A stretch of 64,000 nt of DNA from CAMLIZ01 sp966212505. GTDB taxonomy: Bacteria > Pseudomonadota > Gammaproteobacteria > Burkholderiales > Burkholderiaceae_C. Below, piece by piece: positions 1 through 9,411 of the stretch. How positions within the stretch are numbered: the first letter of the stretch is position 1; the number at the start of each line of letters is the position of its first letter. The notes beneath the pieces are model-generated. The model did not search any database. It was not told the DNA's origin and saw only the letters and a program-made list of their open reading frames with translations. The stretch spans positions 58,343 to 122,342 of the forward strand of contig CBIHRS010000014.1 of the NCBI GenBank assembly GCA_966212505.1, given 5' to 3'. The translations under genes and the position numbers were made by a program.

Positions 1-3000
1 GCGGCCGGCGGTCGATAGCGCCGCACCGCATCGACGATCGCGGCGAACACCCGGTGCGCGGGCTGCAGCGCCTGCGTGGGCGGCGCATCGTGCGGCATCG
101 GTGCCGGGGTGTCGATCATCACCACCTGTGCCACCACGTGGCCCTGGGCCTCGAGCTGGCGAGCCATCTCGTAGGCGATGACGCCGCCCGACGACCAGCC
201 CGCGAGCAGGTAGGGCCCGGTGGGCTGGGCTTCGTGCACCGCATCCACGTACAGCGCCGCCAGCGCGGGCAGCTCGTCGGGCTGCGGCTCGCCGTGCAGC
301 CCGGGCGCCTGCAGGCCATGCACCGGGCGCTTCATGCGCTCGGCCAGCGCCCGATAGCAGAGCACGCTGCCGCCGGCCGGATGGACGAGGAAGCACGGCG
401 TGCCCTGGCCCGCGGCCCGCAGAACGACGCGTGGCGATGCGGGCTGTGCCCTGGCGAGCCGCTCGGCCAGCCGGGCGATCGTGCGTGCCTCGAGCAGCGC
501 GCCGAGCGGCAGGCGCTGGCCCAGCCGTGCGTCGATGTGCGTCATCACCCGCAGCGCCGCGAACGACTGGCCGCCGAGATCGAAGAAGTCGTCATGCACG
601 CCGACCTCGGGCAATGCCAGCACGTCCTGCCAGATCGCCGCCAGCGCCTGCTCGGTCGGCGTGCGCGCCGGCACCGCCGCAGGCCGTGCCGCGTTGTCGC
701 CATCCGCCAGGCGCTGCAGGGCCTGCCGGTCGAGCTTGCCGGTGCCGGTGAGCGGCAGCGCCTGCAGCGGCACGATGCGCGCCGGCACCATGGAGGCCGG
801 CAGCCGCTCGTGCATGAACGCCAGCAGCGCTTCAGCCTCGGGCGTAGCCTGTGGCGGCCGGCCGGTGACGAAGGCCACCAGCCGTCGGCCCGCGTCGCGC
901 CCGCCGGCCAGCACCACCGCCGACCCGACCTGCGGATGGGCGAGCAGCGCCTGCTCCACCTCGCCCGGCTCGATGCGCAGCCCCTGCACCTTGAGCTGGA
1001 AGTCGATACGGCCGAGGAACTCGATGCTGCCGTCGGGCAGGTAGCGTCCGAGGTCGCCGGTGCGGTACAGGCGCTCGCCGGTGCGCGGATGCGGCACGAA
1101 GGCCACCGCGCTCCTGGCGTCGTCACGCCAATAGCCGAGGGCCAGCCCGTCGCCGGCGACGTGCAACTGGCCCGGTACCCAGTCGGGCGCGTCGTGGCCA
1201 TCGTCGTGCAGCACATGCCAGCGTTGGTTGGCCAGCGGCTTGCCGTAGGGAATGCTGGCCCAGCGCGGGTCGACGTGGCCGATGCGATGGACGATCGACC
1301 AGATCGACGCTTCGGTGGCGCCGCCCAGGCTCGCCACCTGCGCCTGCGACGCGCAGTGGCGGATGCGCGCGGGCAGCGTGAGCGGTATCCAGTCGCCGCT
1401 GAGCAGCACGGTGTGCAGCTGCGGCAGCGTGATGCCCCGCGCCTGTGCGGCCTCCAGCATCAGCTGCATCAGCGCCGGCACCGAGTTCCACAGCGTCACG
1501 CCGTGCTCATCGAGCAGGCGCAACCAGGTGGCAGGCTCCAGCACGTCTTCGGGGGCCGGCAGCACCAGCGTCGCACCCGCCTGCAGCGTGCCGAACAGGT
1601 CGTAGACAGAGAGATCGAAGCACAGCGACGAGAGGCCGAACACCACATCGTGCTCCGTCACGCCGAAGCGCTCGTTGATGTCGGCCACGGTGTTGAGTGC
1701 ACCGCGATGGTCGATCACCACGCCCTTGGGCACACCGGTCGATCCCGAGGTGAAGAGGATGTAGGCCGGGTCGTCCGGCGACGCCACCGGCTCGGGCGTG
1801 GTGCCGGGCCAGCGGCCGAGCTCGCTGTCGTCGATGCGCCAGGCGCGCACGCCGTCCGGCAGCGCCAAGCCGCCGGGCAAGGCCTCGCTCGTGACCACAT
1901 GCGCCGCCTCCACGCTCTGCAGCAGCGCTGCGATGCGTGCGGCCGGCCAGTCGGGCGACAGCGGCACGTAGGCCGCGCCGGCGCCGAGAATGCCGTGCAC
2001 CGCGACCACCTGCTGCCAGCCCTTGTCGAGCAGCACCGCCACCCGGTCGCCGCGCCCCACGCCGGCATCGCGCAAGGCATGCGCAAGCCGGTTCGCATGG
2101 CCGTGCAGCTGCGCATAACTCATGCGGCGCTGCGCATCGATCACCGCGGTGTGCTCGGGCCAGCGCTGTGCGCTCCGGGCCAGGCCCTGATGCAGCAGGC
2201 CCGCAGGCCGCGGCCGCACCGTGTCGTTGGCACGCTGGCGGCAGGCGCGCTGCACCGGCGGCAGCAGGTCGAAGCCCTCGCACGTCCAGGCGGAAGCGTC
2301 GGTGGCGAGCCGGTCGAGCAGGCTGCGATAGGCCTGCCACATCGCATCGACCAGGCCGGCGGGGAAGGCTTCCTCGATCACGTCCCACACGGTCCACAGC
2401 CCGCCGTCCTGCAGCGCCCAGAACTGGTGGTCGAGCAGCACCTGCGGCGTCTCCAGGCAGCCCGTGTGCGGCGCCGCCATCGGCGCCATGAACAGGCCGC
2501 TGCCCACCACGAACGGACAGGGCGCCTGGCCGGGCGTCTTGCGCAGCCGGTTGAGGGCCTGCAGCACCTTCACGCCGCTCCAATGCGTGTGCTGCAGGTC
2601 CTGCACGATGCGCTGCTGCAGCCCGCGGGCACGCACGGCGAAGGGCGCGGTTTCGCGCCAGTCGACCTCCAGCGGGTACAGCGACGCGAAGTTGCCCAGC
2701 ACCTCGTTGACCTGCGGATGCAGCGGCTGCCGGTGCGTGACCATGTTGTTGAGCAGGAAGTGGCGCGAGCCGCTCCAGCGCGCCACCACTTCGGCATAGG
2801 CGGCGAACAGCGCGTTGGTCGGCGTGAGACCGTGCAGCCCCGCGAAGCGCTTGAACGCCGACCATCGTGCCGCGGGCAGCACCGCGTCGCGGCGTTGCAG
2901 CCACGAGCGCTGCTGCCGGTCGAAGCCGGACACCAGCGGCAGCTGCGGCGGCCCGGGCAGCTCCGGCAGGCGCTGCAGCCAGTAGTCGCGCGAGCGCTCG

Positions 3001-3782
3001 CCGAGCGCCGAGGCTTCGGCCCGCTGCAGCGCGAGCACGCAGTCGCGGAAGCCGAGCTGCAGCGGCGGCAGCGTGAGCGCGGGGTCGTCGTAGAAGCGCT
3101 TCGCGTCGTCCATCAGCCGGAAGCTGCCGTAGCCGTCGCTGAAGAAGTTGTTGTTGTTCCAGTGCAGGCGCGCTCCGCCGTCGCCGTAGAGGCTGACCTC
3201 GCATGCCATCCAGGGCCAGCGGTCGAGCGGCAGCGTGCGGCGCGACAGCTCGGTGCGCAGCGCGAGCAGGGCCTGCTGCTGGGCGCCGGTGGCGAGGCCG
3301 CGCAGGTCGTGCACCGGCAGGCGCAGCGGCTCGAAGCGTTCGATCGCGCGCAGCTGCATGTCCGGCGTGAGCACGAGCAGGTTGTGCTGCTGGCGCTGCA
3401 GCGCGCGGTTCAGCGCCTGCTCGTAGCGCTGCGGGTCCAGCCCCGGCCATTCGATCTCGAGGTAGTAGTGCGGCCGCACGTGGAACTCCAGCGCCTCGCT
3501 GTCGCCCATCGCGAATGCCTCCTGCAGGTCGGCCAGGCCGAAGGGTTCGCGGTGGCGCTGCGGATCGGGCACGATCGGCGGCAGCGGCCCCGGGGCGCGC
3601 GCGGCTTCGGTGCGGTGCAGCCAGCCGAGCAGCGCCGCCTTGTGCTCGCGCAGCCGCTGCAGCAGCGCATCGGGCATCGCATGCGGCGGCGCGCTGATGC
3701 CGAGCTGGCCGTCGGCTTGTATGGACAACTGCACCCCGGCCCGCGACAGCTCGGTCAGCAGGACCTGCAGCGCGGCATCCAT
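1..3782 (-). CDS. Nonribosomal peptide synthetase, docking-Cy-like-A-T-TE (partial, leaves the window)
   Basis: The first 1,260 residues are visible; the gene continues past the left edge inside a thioesterase. Domain order: TubC-type N-terminal docking domain (about 1-55), condensation domain of the heterocyclization family (about 70-500), adenylation domain (about 530-1000; FTSGSTGVPKG near 675), carrier domain (LGGQS, Ser1073), thioesterase (GWSSG, Ser1197). The A-domain pocket segments FDLSVYD, LWNSVP, LLSGDW and GGATEASIW match the known cysteine-activating signature. The heterocyclization motif DxxxxDxxS is degenerate: Asn211, Asp216, Gly219. The start lies 8 nt after the acyl-AMP ligase stop, so the two form an operon. 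Inference: it adds a cysteine to an acyl chain and releases the product. It may condense without cyclizing. No MbtH protein or phosphopantetheinyl transferase is in the window. Confidence 0.93.
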   Translation of the reverse strand, partial: MDAALQVLLTELSRAGVQLSIQADGQLGISAPPHAMPDALLQRLREHKAALLGWLHRTEAARAPGPLPPIVPDPQRHREPFGLADLQEAFAMGDSEALEFHVRPHYYLEIEWPGLDPQRYEQALNRALQRQQHNLLVLTPDMQLRAIERFEPLRLPVHDLRGLATGAQQQALLALRTELSRRTLPLDRWPWMACEVSLYGDGGARLHWNNNNFFSDGYGSFRLMDDAKRFYDDPALTLPPLQLGFRDCVLALQRAEASALGERSRDYWLQRLPELPGPPQLPLVSGFDRQQRSWLQRRDAVLPAARWSAFKRFAGLHGLTPTNALFAAYAEVVARWSGSRHFLLNNMVTHRQPLHPQVNEVLGNFASLYPLEVDWRETAPFAVRARGLQQRIVQDLQHTHWSGVKVLQALNRLRKTPGQAPCPFVVGSGLFMAPMAAPHTGCLETPQVLLDHQFWALQDGGLWTVWDVIEEAFPAGLVDAMWQAYRSLLDRLATDASAWTCEGFDLLPPVQRACRQRANDTVRPRPAGLLHQGLARSAQRWPEHTAVIDAQRRMSYAQLHGHANRLAHALRDAGVGRGDRVAVLLDKGWQQVVAVHGILGAGAAYVPLSPDWPAARIAALLQSVEAAHVVTSEALPGGLALPDGVRAWRIDDSELGRWPGTTPEPVASPDDPAYILFTSGSTGVPKGVVIDHRGALNTVADINERFGVTEHDVVFGLSSLCFDLSVYDLFGTLQAGATLVLPAPEDVLEPATWLRLLDEHGVTLWNSVPALMQLMLEAAQARGITLPQLHTVLLSGDWIPLTLPARIRHCASQAQVASLGGATEASIWSIVHRIGHVDPRWASIPYGKPLANQRWHVLHDDGHDAPDWVPGQLHVAGDGLALGYWRDDARSAVAFVPHPRTGERLYRTGDLGRYLPDGSIEFLGRIDFQLKVQGLRIEPGEVEQALLAHPQVGSAVVLAGGRDAGRRLVAFVTGRPPQATPEAEALLAFMHERLPASMVPARIVPLQALPLTGTGKLDRQALQRLADGDNAARPAAVPARTPTEQALAAIWQDVLALPEVGVHDDFFDLGGQSFAALRVMTHIDARLGQRLPLGALLEARTIARLAERLARAQPASPRVVLRAAGQGTPCFLVHPAGGSVLCYRALAERMKRPVHGLQAPGLHGEPQPDELPALAALYVDAVHEAQPTGPYLLAGWSSGGVIAYEMARQLEAQGHVVAQVVMIDTPAPMPHDAPPTQALQPAHRVFAAIVDAVRRYRPPA

Positions 3783-3790
3783 GCCCGGCT

Positions 3791-5929
3791 TCACAGCGTC
3801 CATACCTCGACCTCGCGATTCGTTGCGGCGGGTGCGCGCGCCACGTTGCGCGCGAGCAGCGTGAGGTGCATCTGCTGCACCACCTCGGCCACCGTCGCGC
3901 TGCCCAGCAGCTCGGGCAACGCGACCTCGATGCCGGCGGCCACCTGCAGCCGGCCGCTCAGCTCGATGGCGGCGAGCGAGTCCAGCCCCAGCATGTTCAG
4001 CCGCTCGCCGGCGAACGACGCACGCAGCTCGGCCTGGCGCCGTTCGTCGAGCCGCAGCGAGGCGGCGGTGGCCTGCCACAGCAGTTCGAGCAAGGCCTGC
4101 TGCGCTGCGCCGGGGTCGGCCGGCAGCATCAGGTCGGCGGCGGAGGGCTGCGTGGGCGCTTCGTCGACGGCCGCCTGGTGCGGGCTGGCGGGCGGGGCCT
4201 GCCAGGCGAACAACTCTTCCAGCGACCCGTCGAGAAAACGCTGTCTGCACACGCGGCGCTGCACCTTGCCGCTCGAGGTGAGCGGCAGTGCGCCGGGCGG
4301 CAGCAGCCGCAGCGCGTGCAGGCCCAGGCCGTGGGCGTCGGACAGCGCCGCGGCGATGCAGTGTGCGATCTCGGGGCCATCAAAACGCTTGCGCTCGGTG
4401 CGCCGCAGTTCGCAGACGAGCACGACCCGCTCCTCGCCGTCGACGTCGACCGAGAAGGCGGCGGCACGCCCGGTGGCGAGCGCCTTGTGGGCTCGCAGGG
4501 CGCTGTGCTCCAGGTCGGCCGGATGGTGGTTCTGGCCGTGGACGATGATCAGGTCCTTCAGCCGGCCGGCCACGTACAGCTCGCCGTTCCACACGGCGCC
4601 GAGATCGCCGGTGCGCAGCCACGGGCCCTCGCGGCCGGCCAGCGTGGCGCCGAAGGTCTGCGCGGTGGCTTCCCGATGCTGCCAGTAGCCCTGCGCCACT
4701 GCGGGGCTGCGCACCCACACCTCACCCACCATGCCGTCGGCGCACGGCCGGTGCGATGCGGGGTCGACGATCAGCAGGCTGCCGGTGTCCAGCGGTACGC
4801 CGCAGCTGGCCATCGGCAGCCCGCGCTCCTGTTCGCTGGCCAGCGGCACGAAGCGGCCGCGTTCCAGCTCGGCCGCGTCGACCTGCAGCTGCGTGGCGCC
4901 GGCGCCCTCGGTGCCCCGGTTCACCGAGACGATCAGCGTCGCCTCGGCCAGCCCGTAGCAGGGTGCGAGCGCGGTGTTGCGAAGGCCCGCTGCCGCGAAA
5001 CGGCCGGCGAAGCGGCGCAGCGTCCGCACATGCACCGGTTCGGCGGCATTGGCGGCGATGCGCCATGCCGACAGGTCCAGCCCTTGCGGCGACACGTCGG
5101 CGCACAGGTCGAACCCGAAGTTCGGCGACATGCTCAATGTGCCGCGGTACCGGCTCAGCGCCTCCAGCCACCGTGCCGGGCGCTGCACGAACGCGGCCGG
5201 CGGCATCAGGACCACCTCGGCGCCGAGCAGCAGCGGCTGCAGCAGCGTGCCGATCAGCCCCATGTCGTGGAACAGCGGCAGCCAGCTCACCATCCGGTCG
5301 TCGCTGCTCATGCGCCAGGCCTCGGCGAACCGGCGGGCGTGGTGCAGCAGGTTGCCGTGGCTCACCATCACGCCGCGGGGGTCGCCGGTGGAGCCGGAGG
5401 TGTACTGCAGCATCGCAAGATCGGGCCGGTCGAGCCAGGGCGCGACCCAGCGCTCGGCGGCGCCGGCCACGCTGTCGTCGACCGACAGCCAGGCCAGTGG
5501 CCCCGTGTGCGGAGCGGCCTCGCCGATGCGGCCCGCGAGCGTGGCGCCCAGGCCCGCATGCGTGACCGCCCAGCGTGCGCCGCAACTTTGCACGATGCGG
5601 GCCACACGCGCGGCGTGCGGGCTGGTGCCGGGCGGATACAGCGGGACCGCGATCGCTCCTGCATACAGGCAGCCCCAGAACGCCACGGCATAGTCGATTC
5701 CCGGGCGCAACAGCAGCAGCACCCGCTCGCCCTGCGCGCCGCCGGCCTGCAGTCGCGCCGCAAGCTCGCGCACGCGCTGGTCGAGCTCAGCGTAGCTGAT
5801 GCGCTCCGTTTCGGTCTCGCCGTCGGCCAGGAAGGTGATGGCGGTCTTGCGCGGCTGCTCGCGCGCCTGCCGCCGCAGCGCCTCCACCAGCGATGGGCAG
5901 TGGTCCAGCGCAGGGTCCATCGTCTGCAT
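3791..5929 (-). CDS. Fatty acyl-AMP ligase fused to an acyl carrier domain
   Basis: 712 residues. The adenylate-forming domain (about 1-590) has YTSGSTGDPRG and the FAAL-style stretches WLPLFHDMGLIG and MSPNFGFDLC, which distinguish acyl-AMP ligases from acyl-CoA ligases. A carrier domain follows, with GLDSL (Ser651 as the expected phosphopantetheine site). Known role of the family: activate a free fatty acid as acyl-AMP and load it on a carrier to start a lipopeptide. The start at 5929 was chosen because GGAG lies 7 nt upstream; longer versions lack this. The C-terminus ends EVEVWTL, a short acidic-hydrophobic tail that could dock with the TubC-type domains of either NRPS. It is the first gene of the leftward operon. 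The chain length accepted cannot be read from sequence. Confidence 0.94.
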   Translation of the reverse strand: MQTMDPALDHCPSLVEALRRQAREQPRKTAITFLADGETETERISYAELDQRVRELAARLQAGGAQGERVLLLLRPGIDYAVAFWGCLYAGAIAVPLYPPGTSPHAARVARIVQSCGARWAVTHAGLGATLAGRIGEAAPHTGPLAWLSVDDSVAGAAERWVAPWLDRPDLAMLQYTSGSTGDPRGVMVSHGNLLHHARRFAEAWRMSSDDRMVSWLPLFHDMGLIGTLLQPLLLGAEVVLMPPAAFVQRPARWLEALSRYRGTLSMSPNFGFDLCADVSPQGLDLSAWRIAANAAEPVHVRTLRRFAGRFAAAGLRNTALAPCYGLAEATLIVSVNRGTEGAGATQLQVDAAELERGRFVPLASEQERGLPMASCGVPLDTGSLLIVDPASHRPCADGMVGEVWVRSPAVAQGYWQHREATAQTFGATLAGREGPWLRTGDLGAVWNGELYVAGRLKDLIIVHGQNHHPADLEHSALRAHKALATGRAAAFSVDVDGEERVVLVCELRRTERKRFDGPEIAHCIAAALSDAHGLGLHALRLLPPGALPLTSSGKVQRRVCRQRFLDGSLEELFAWQAPPASPHQAAVDEAPTQPSAADLMLPADPGAAQQALLELLWQATAASLRLDERRQAELRASFAGERLNMLGLDSLAAIELSGRLQVAAGIEVALPELLGSATVAEVVQQMHLTLLARNVARAPAATNREVEVWTL

Positions 5930-5991
5930 GTCTGTCTCCGTGTCTTGAGGCCGCTCTGGAGGCTGGCTCGGGAGCATCGTGGCCGAAAGCC

Positions 5992-6004
5992 GTGCGTGGC
6001 GCAC
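5992..6004. promoter_or_regulatory. 13-bp palindrome in the divergent NRPS promoter region
   Basis: GTGCG-TGG-CGCAC is a perfect inverted repeat (5-bp arms, 3-nt centre) in the 152-bp region between the acyl-AMP ligase and the rightward NRPS. It lies 16 bp upstream of a plausible -35 box. It is a candidate operator for the LuxR-type regulator of the locus, but it is shorter than a classical lux box and may be chance in GC-rich DNA. Confidence 0.3.
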
Positions 6005-6020
6005 CTCCAAAAAAGTGCAG

Positions 6021-6049
6021 TTGGCAGCGCGGCAGCAAGTCCCTAGGCT
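6021..6049 (+). promoter_or_regulatory. Candidate sigma-70 promoter for the rightward NRPS
   Basis: TTGGCA (6021-6026) and TAGGCT (6044-6049) are separated by 17 bp and lie about 30 bp before the NRPS start codon. This leaves room for the strong AGGAGG ribosome site at 6069-6074. Assigned by spacing and consensus only. Confidence 0.4.
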
Positions 6050-6081
6050 GGCCCGTGTTCGACCCCATAGGAGGCACAGGC

Positions 6082-9000
6082 ATGGAGCAGTTGCTGTCGG
6101 ATCTGCAGCGACGCGGGATAGGGCTGGCCATCGACGGCGAAAGCCTTCGGGTGTCGGCGCCGCCCGGTGCGCTGGACGACGCGCTGCGCGAGGCCCTGCG
6201 CCGGCACAAGCCGGGCCTGCTCGCCTTGTTGCGCGAGAGAGCCGCAGGCCACGATGCCGCGATGCCGCCGCTGTCCCACGATGCCGATGGCCGCCATGCG
6301 CCGTTTCCGCTCACCGCGCTGCAGCATGCCTATTGGCTCGGCCGCGATGCGGCGGTGGAGCTCGGCGGCGTGGCGACCCATCTGTACGTGGAGCAGACCT
6401 GCCGCGACATCGACCTGCAGCGGCTTGGCGACGCACTGAACCGCGTGATCCTGCGCCACGACATGCTGCGGGCCGTGCTCGACGGCGAGGGCGGGCAGCG
6501 TGTGCTGCCGCAGGTGCCGCGCTACGAGATCGCGGTGGCCGATGCCCGCGACGCTGCAGGCACGGGCGAGCCTGCGCCGCTGCTCGCCACGCGCGAGGAG
6601 CTGTCGCACCAGGTGCTCGATCCGCGGCGCTGGCCGCTGTTCGACATCCGCGCGACGCTGCTGCCCGGCGGTGCGATGTGCCTGCACCTGAGCCTGGACC
6701 TGTTGATCCTCGATGCCGCCAGCATTGCGCTGTTCCTGCGGGAGTGGCGCTCGCTGTACGACGGGGCCGAGCCTGCGCTGCCGCCGGCCTTCACCTTCCG
6801 CGACTGCGTGCTGGCCAGGCAGGCCGAGGTCGGCGGCCGCCGCTGGCAGGCGGCGCGGGGGTATTGGGAGCAACGCATTCCCGCGATGCCGCCCGCGCCG
6901 GCGCTGCCGCTGCGGCCTGATGCGGAGCTGCGGCGCGCGCCGCGCTTCCGGCGCCGCGAGCTCAGGGTGCCGGCCGCGAACTGGCAGCGCATCCGCCTGC
7001 AAGCGCAGCATCTGGGCTGCACGCCGGCCTGTGTGGTCATGGCCGCGTTCTGCGAGGTGCTGCTGCGCTGGAGCGGGGCCTCGCGGTTCACGCTCGCCGT
7101 CACCGTCGACCGCCGCGGGCGCGCCCATCCCGGGCTTGCGGGCATCCTGGGCGACTTCACCTCGGTGGTGCTGCACGAGGTGGACCGCAGCAGGCCGCAT
7201 GAAGGCTTTGCGCGGTTCGCCGCCGGCCAGCAGCAGCGCCTGCTGCAGGACCTGGCGCAGGCCGATTTCGACGGCACCGAGGTGCGGCGCGAATGGGCGC
7301 GCCGGCATGGCGTGGCGCCCGGCGCGGCGATGCCGGTGGTATTCACCAGCCTGCTGGGCCTTGGTGACTTCGGGTTGTCCGACTTCGGGCCGCGAACCCA
7401 TGCGATCAGCCAGACCTCGCAGGTGTGGCTCGACCACCAGTGCGCCGAGGACGGCGGCGACCTGCTGCTGATCTGGGATGCGGTGGACGATGTCTTCATG
7501 CCTGGCGTGCTCGATGCAATGTTCGCGTCGTATGCCGCGGTGTTCGACCGGCTGGCCGGCGAGCCCGGCGTCTGGGATTGCGCGGGACTCGCCGGGTTGC
7601 CGCCCGCGATGCAGCGGCGGCGCGATGCATCGAACCGCACCCGGTGCGACTTGCCTGGACAGGCGCTGCATGCCGGCCTCGTCGCGCAGGCAGCCGATCG
7701 CCCCGGCGCGATTGCGCTGGCGGCGCCGGGCCGGACGATGCGCTACGGCGAGCTGCTGTCGGCCGCCGCCGCGGTGGCCGACCGGCTGCTCGACGGCGGC
7801 CTCGGTGTCGGCGAGCCGGTGGCGGTGCTGATGCACAAGGGATGGGAGCAGGTGGTTGCGGTGCTGGGCGTGCTGCTGGCGGGTGGCGCCTATGTGCCGG
7901 TGGATGCCGGGCTGCCGCTGCAGCGCCGGCGCGGTCTGCTGCACTCGTGCGGCGTGCGGCAGGTGTTGACGCAGCCGGATGTCGCGCTGCCAGAGGGACC
8001 TTGGGCGGTGCACCGGGTGCAGGCGGGCGAAGCCGCGGACTGCGGCGCGCGCCACTGGCGATCGCTGCACGAGGCAGCGCAGCGGCCGGCCTACGTGATC
8101 TTCACCTCCGGCACCACCGGCGTGCCCAAGGGCGTGGTGATCGGCCATGCGGCCGCCCACAACACGGTCGCGGCGGTGAATCGCCTGTTCGGCGTGGGGC
8201 CGTCGGACGTTCTGCTGGGCCTGTCGTCATTGAGCTTCGACCTTTCGGTGTACGACATCTTCGGTGTGCTCGGCGCCGGCGGCACGCTGGTGCTGCCCGC
8301 CGCGCAGCGCGCGCACGATCCGCTGCATTGGCGCGAGCTGATGCGGGCCCATGGCGTGACGCTGTGGAACTCGGTGCCGCAGCTGATGTGCATGCTGCTC
8401 GATGGCCTCGGCCCCGGCGAGGCATTGGAGAGTGCGCTGTGCACCGTGCTGCTCAGCGGTGACTTCACGCCGCTCGACACGCCCGAACGCCTGCGGCGCC
8501 ACGGTTGCATGGCCGAGCTGGTGAGCCTGGGCGGCGCGACCGAGGCCTCGATCTGGTCGGTGTTCCATCGCGTGCAGGAGATCGATCCGGCGTGGCGCAG
8601 CATTCCCTACGGCCTGCCGTTGCCCAACCAGACGATGTGGGTGCTGGACCATGCGCTGCGGCCCGTGCCCGACCACGTGCGCGGCCGCATCCACATCGGC
8701 GGCGCCGGCCTCGCGCAGGGCTACCTGGGCGACGCGGCGCTCACTGCCGCGCGGTTCATCACGCATCCCGTCAGCGGCGAACGGCTCTACGACACCGGCG
8801 ACTTCGGCCACTATCTCGAAGACGGCAGCATCGCGATCACGGGCCGTGACGACGGACAGGTGAAGATCCGCGGCCACCGCGTGGAGCTGGGCGAGGTGGA
8901 GGCGGTGCTGCGCCGCCATCCGGCCGTGGCCCAGGCCGTGGTGCTGGCGCCCACCACCCATGGCGCGCGGCAGCTGGTGGCTTATGTTCAACCCTGCCCC

Positions 9001-9411
9001 CGCACGCAGGACGAGGGCGCCGAGCTGGCAGCGCGGCTGCATGAACACCTGGCCGGGCACTTGCCCGCCTACATGCTGCCGAGCCACATCATGCGGCTCG
9101 AGCGCCTGCCGCTGTCGGCCAACGGCAAGCTCGACCTGAGCGCGCTGCCTCGGCCGGCCGAACCGGAGGCGTCGCAGCGCGTGGCGCCGCGCAACGAGGC
9201 CGAGGCGGCCTTGCTGGCGATCTGGCAGCGGGTGCTGCCCGCGGCCGAGATCGGCGTGACCGACCACTTCTTCGAGCTCGGCGGTGATTCGGTGTTGGCC
9301 ACGCAGCTGCTGTTCGAGCTCAACGCGGCATTGCCGCGGCCGTTGCAGATGCACGAGCTGTTCGATGGCATGACGATCGAGGCGCTGGCCAGGCTGGCAG
9401 CGCAGCCGTGA
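6082..9411 (+). CDS. Nonribosomal peptide synthetase, docking-Cy-A-T, predicted cysteine module
   Basis: 1,109 residues. Domain order: TubC-type docking domain (about 1-52), heterocyclization (Cy) domain with intact DLLILDAAS (Asp206, Asp211, Ser214), adenylation domain (FTSGTTGVPKG from residue 674, LYDTGDFG, SANGKLD) and a terminal carrier domain (LGGDS, Ser1070). The pocket segments FDLSVYD, LWNSVP, LLSGDF and GGATEASIW again fit cysteine. Cy domains condense and cyclize cysteine to a thiazoline. There is no thioesterase, so the intermediate must pass on, most simply to the leftward NRPS, which has one. The start at 6082 is set by AGGAGG 7 nt upstream. The stop overlaps the next start by GTGA, so the oxidoreductase is translationally coupled. 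Its layout parallels the leftward NRPS closely, suggesting an old module duplication. Confidence 0.95.
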   Translation: MEQLLSDLQRRGIGLAIDGESLRVSAPPGALDDALREALRRHKPGLLALLRERAAGHDAAMPPLSHDADGRHAPFPLTALQHAYWLGRDAAVELGGVATHLYVEQTCRDIDLQRLGDALNRVILRHDMLRAVLDGEGGQRVLPQVPRYEIAVADARDAAGTGEPAPLLATREELSHQVLDPRRWPLFDIRATLLPGGAMCLHLSLDLLILDAASIALFLREWRSLYDGAEPALPPAFTFRDCVLARQAEVGGRRWQAARGYWEQRIPAMPPAPALPLRPDAELRRAPRFRRRELRVPAANWQRIRLQAQHLGCTPACVVMAAFCEVLLRWSGASRFTLAVTVDRRGRAHPGLAGILGDFTSVVLHEVDRSRPHEGFARFAAGQQQRLLQDLAQADFDGTEVRREWARRHGVAPGAAMPVVFTSLLGLGDFGLSDFGPRTHAISQTSQVWLDHQCAEDGGDLLLIWDAVDDVFMPGVLDAMFASYAAVFDRLAGEPGVWDCAGLAGLPPAMQRRRDASNRTRCDLPGQALHAGLVAQAADRPGAIALAAPGRTMRYGELLSAAAAVADRLLDGGLGVGEPVAVLMHKGWEQVVAVLGVLLAGGAYVPVDAGLPLQRRRGLLHSCGVRQVLTQPDVALPEGPWAVHRVQAGEAADCGARHWRSLHEAAQRPAYVIFTSGTTGVPKGVVIGHAAAHNTVAAVNRLFGVGPSDVLLGLSSLSFDLSVYDIFGVLGAGGTLVLPAAQRAHDPLHWRELMRAHGVTLWNSVPQLMCMLLDGLGPGEALESALCTVLLSGDFTPLDTPERLRRHGCMAELVSLGGATEASIWSVFHRVQEIDPAWRSIPYGLPLPNQTMWVLDHALRPVPDHVRGRIHIGGAGLAQGYLGDAALTAARFITHPVSGERLYDTGDFGHYLEDGSIAITGRDDGQVKIRGHRVELGEVEAVLRRHPAVAQAVVLAPTTHGARQLVAYVQPCPRTQDEGAELAARLHEHLAGHLPAYMLPSHIMRLERLPLSANGKLDLSALPRPAEPEASQRVAPRNEAEAALLAIWQRVLPAAEIGVTDHFFELGGDSVLATQLLFELNAALPRPLQMHELFDGMTIEALARLAAQP

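Noticed and set aside
54..4688. A 1,544-codon open frame on the plus strand
   Set aside because: It is the complement of the NRPS and acyl-AMP ligase genes; its product is Arg/His/Gln-rich without any domain, as expected from antisense of GC-rich DNA.
9200..9411. Possible thioesterase at the end of the rightward NRPS
   Set aside because: The protein stops about 40 residues after the carrier serine; no GxSxG follows.
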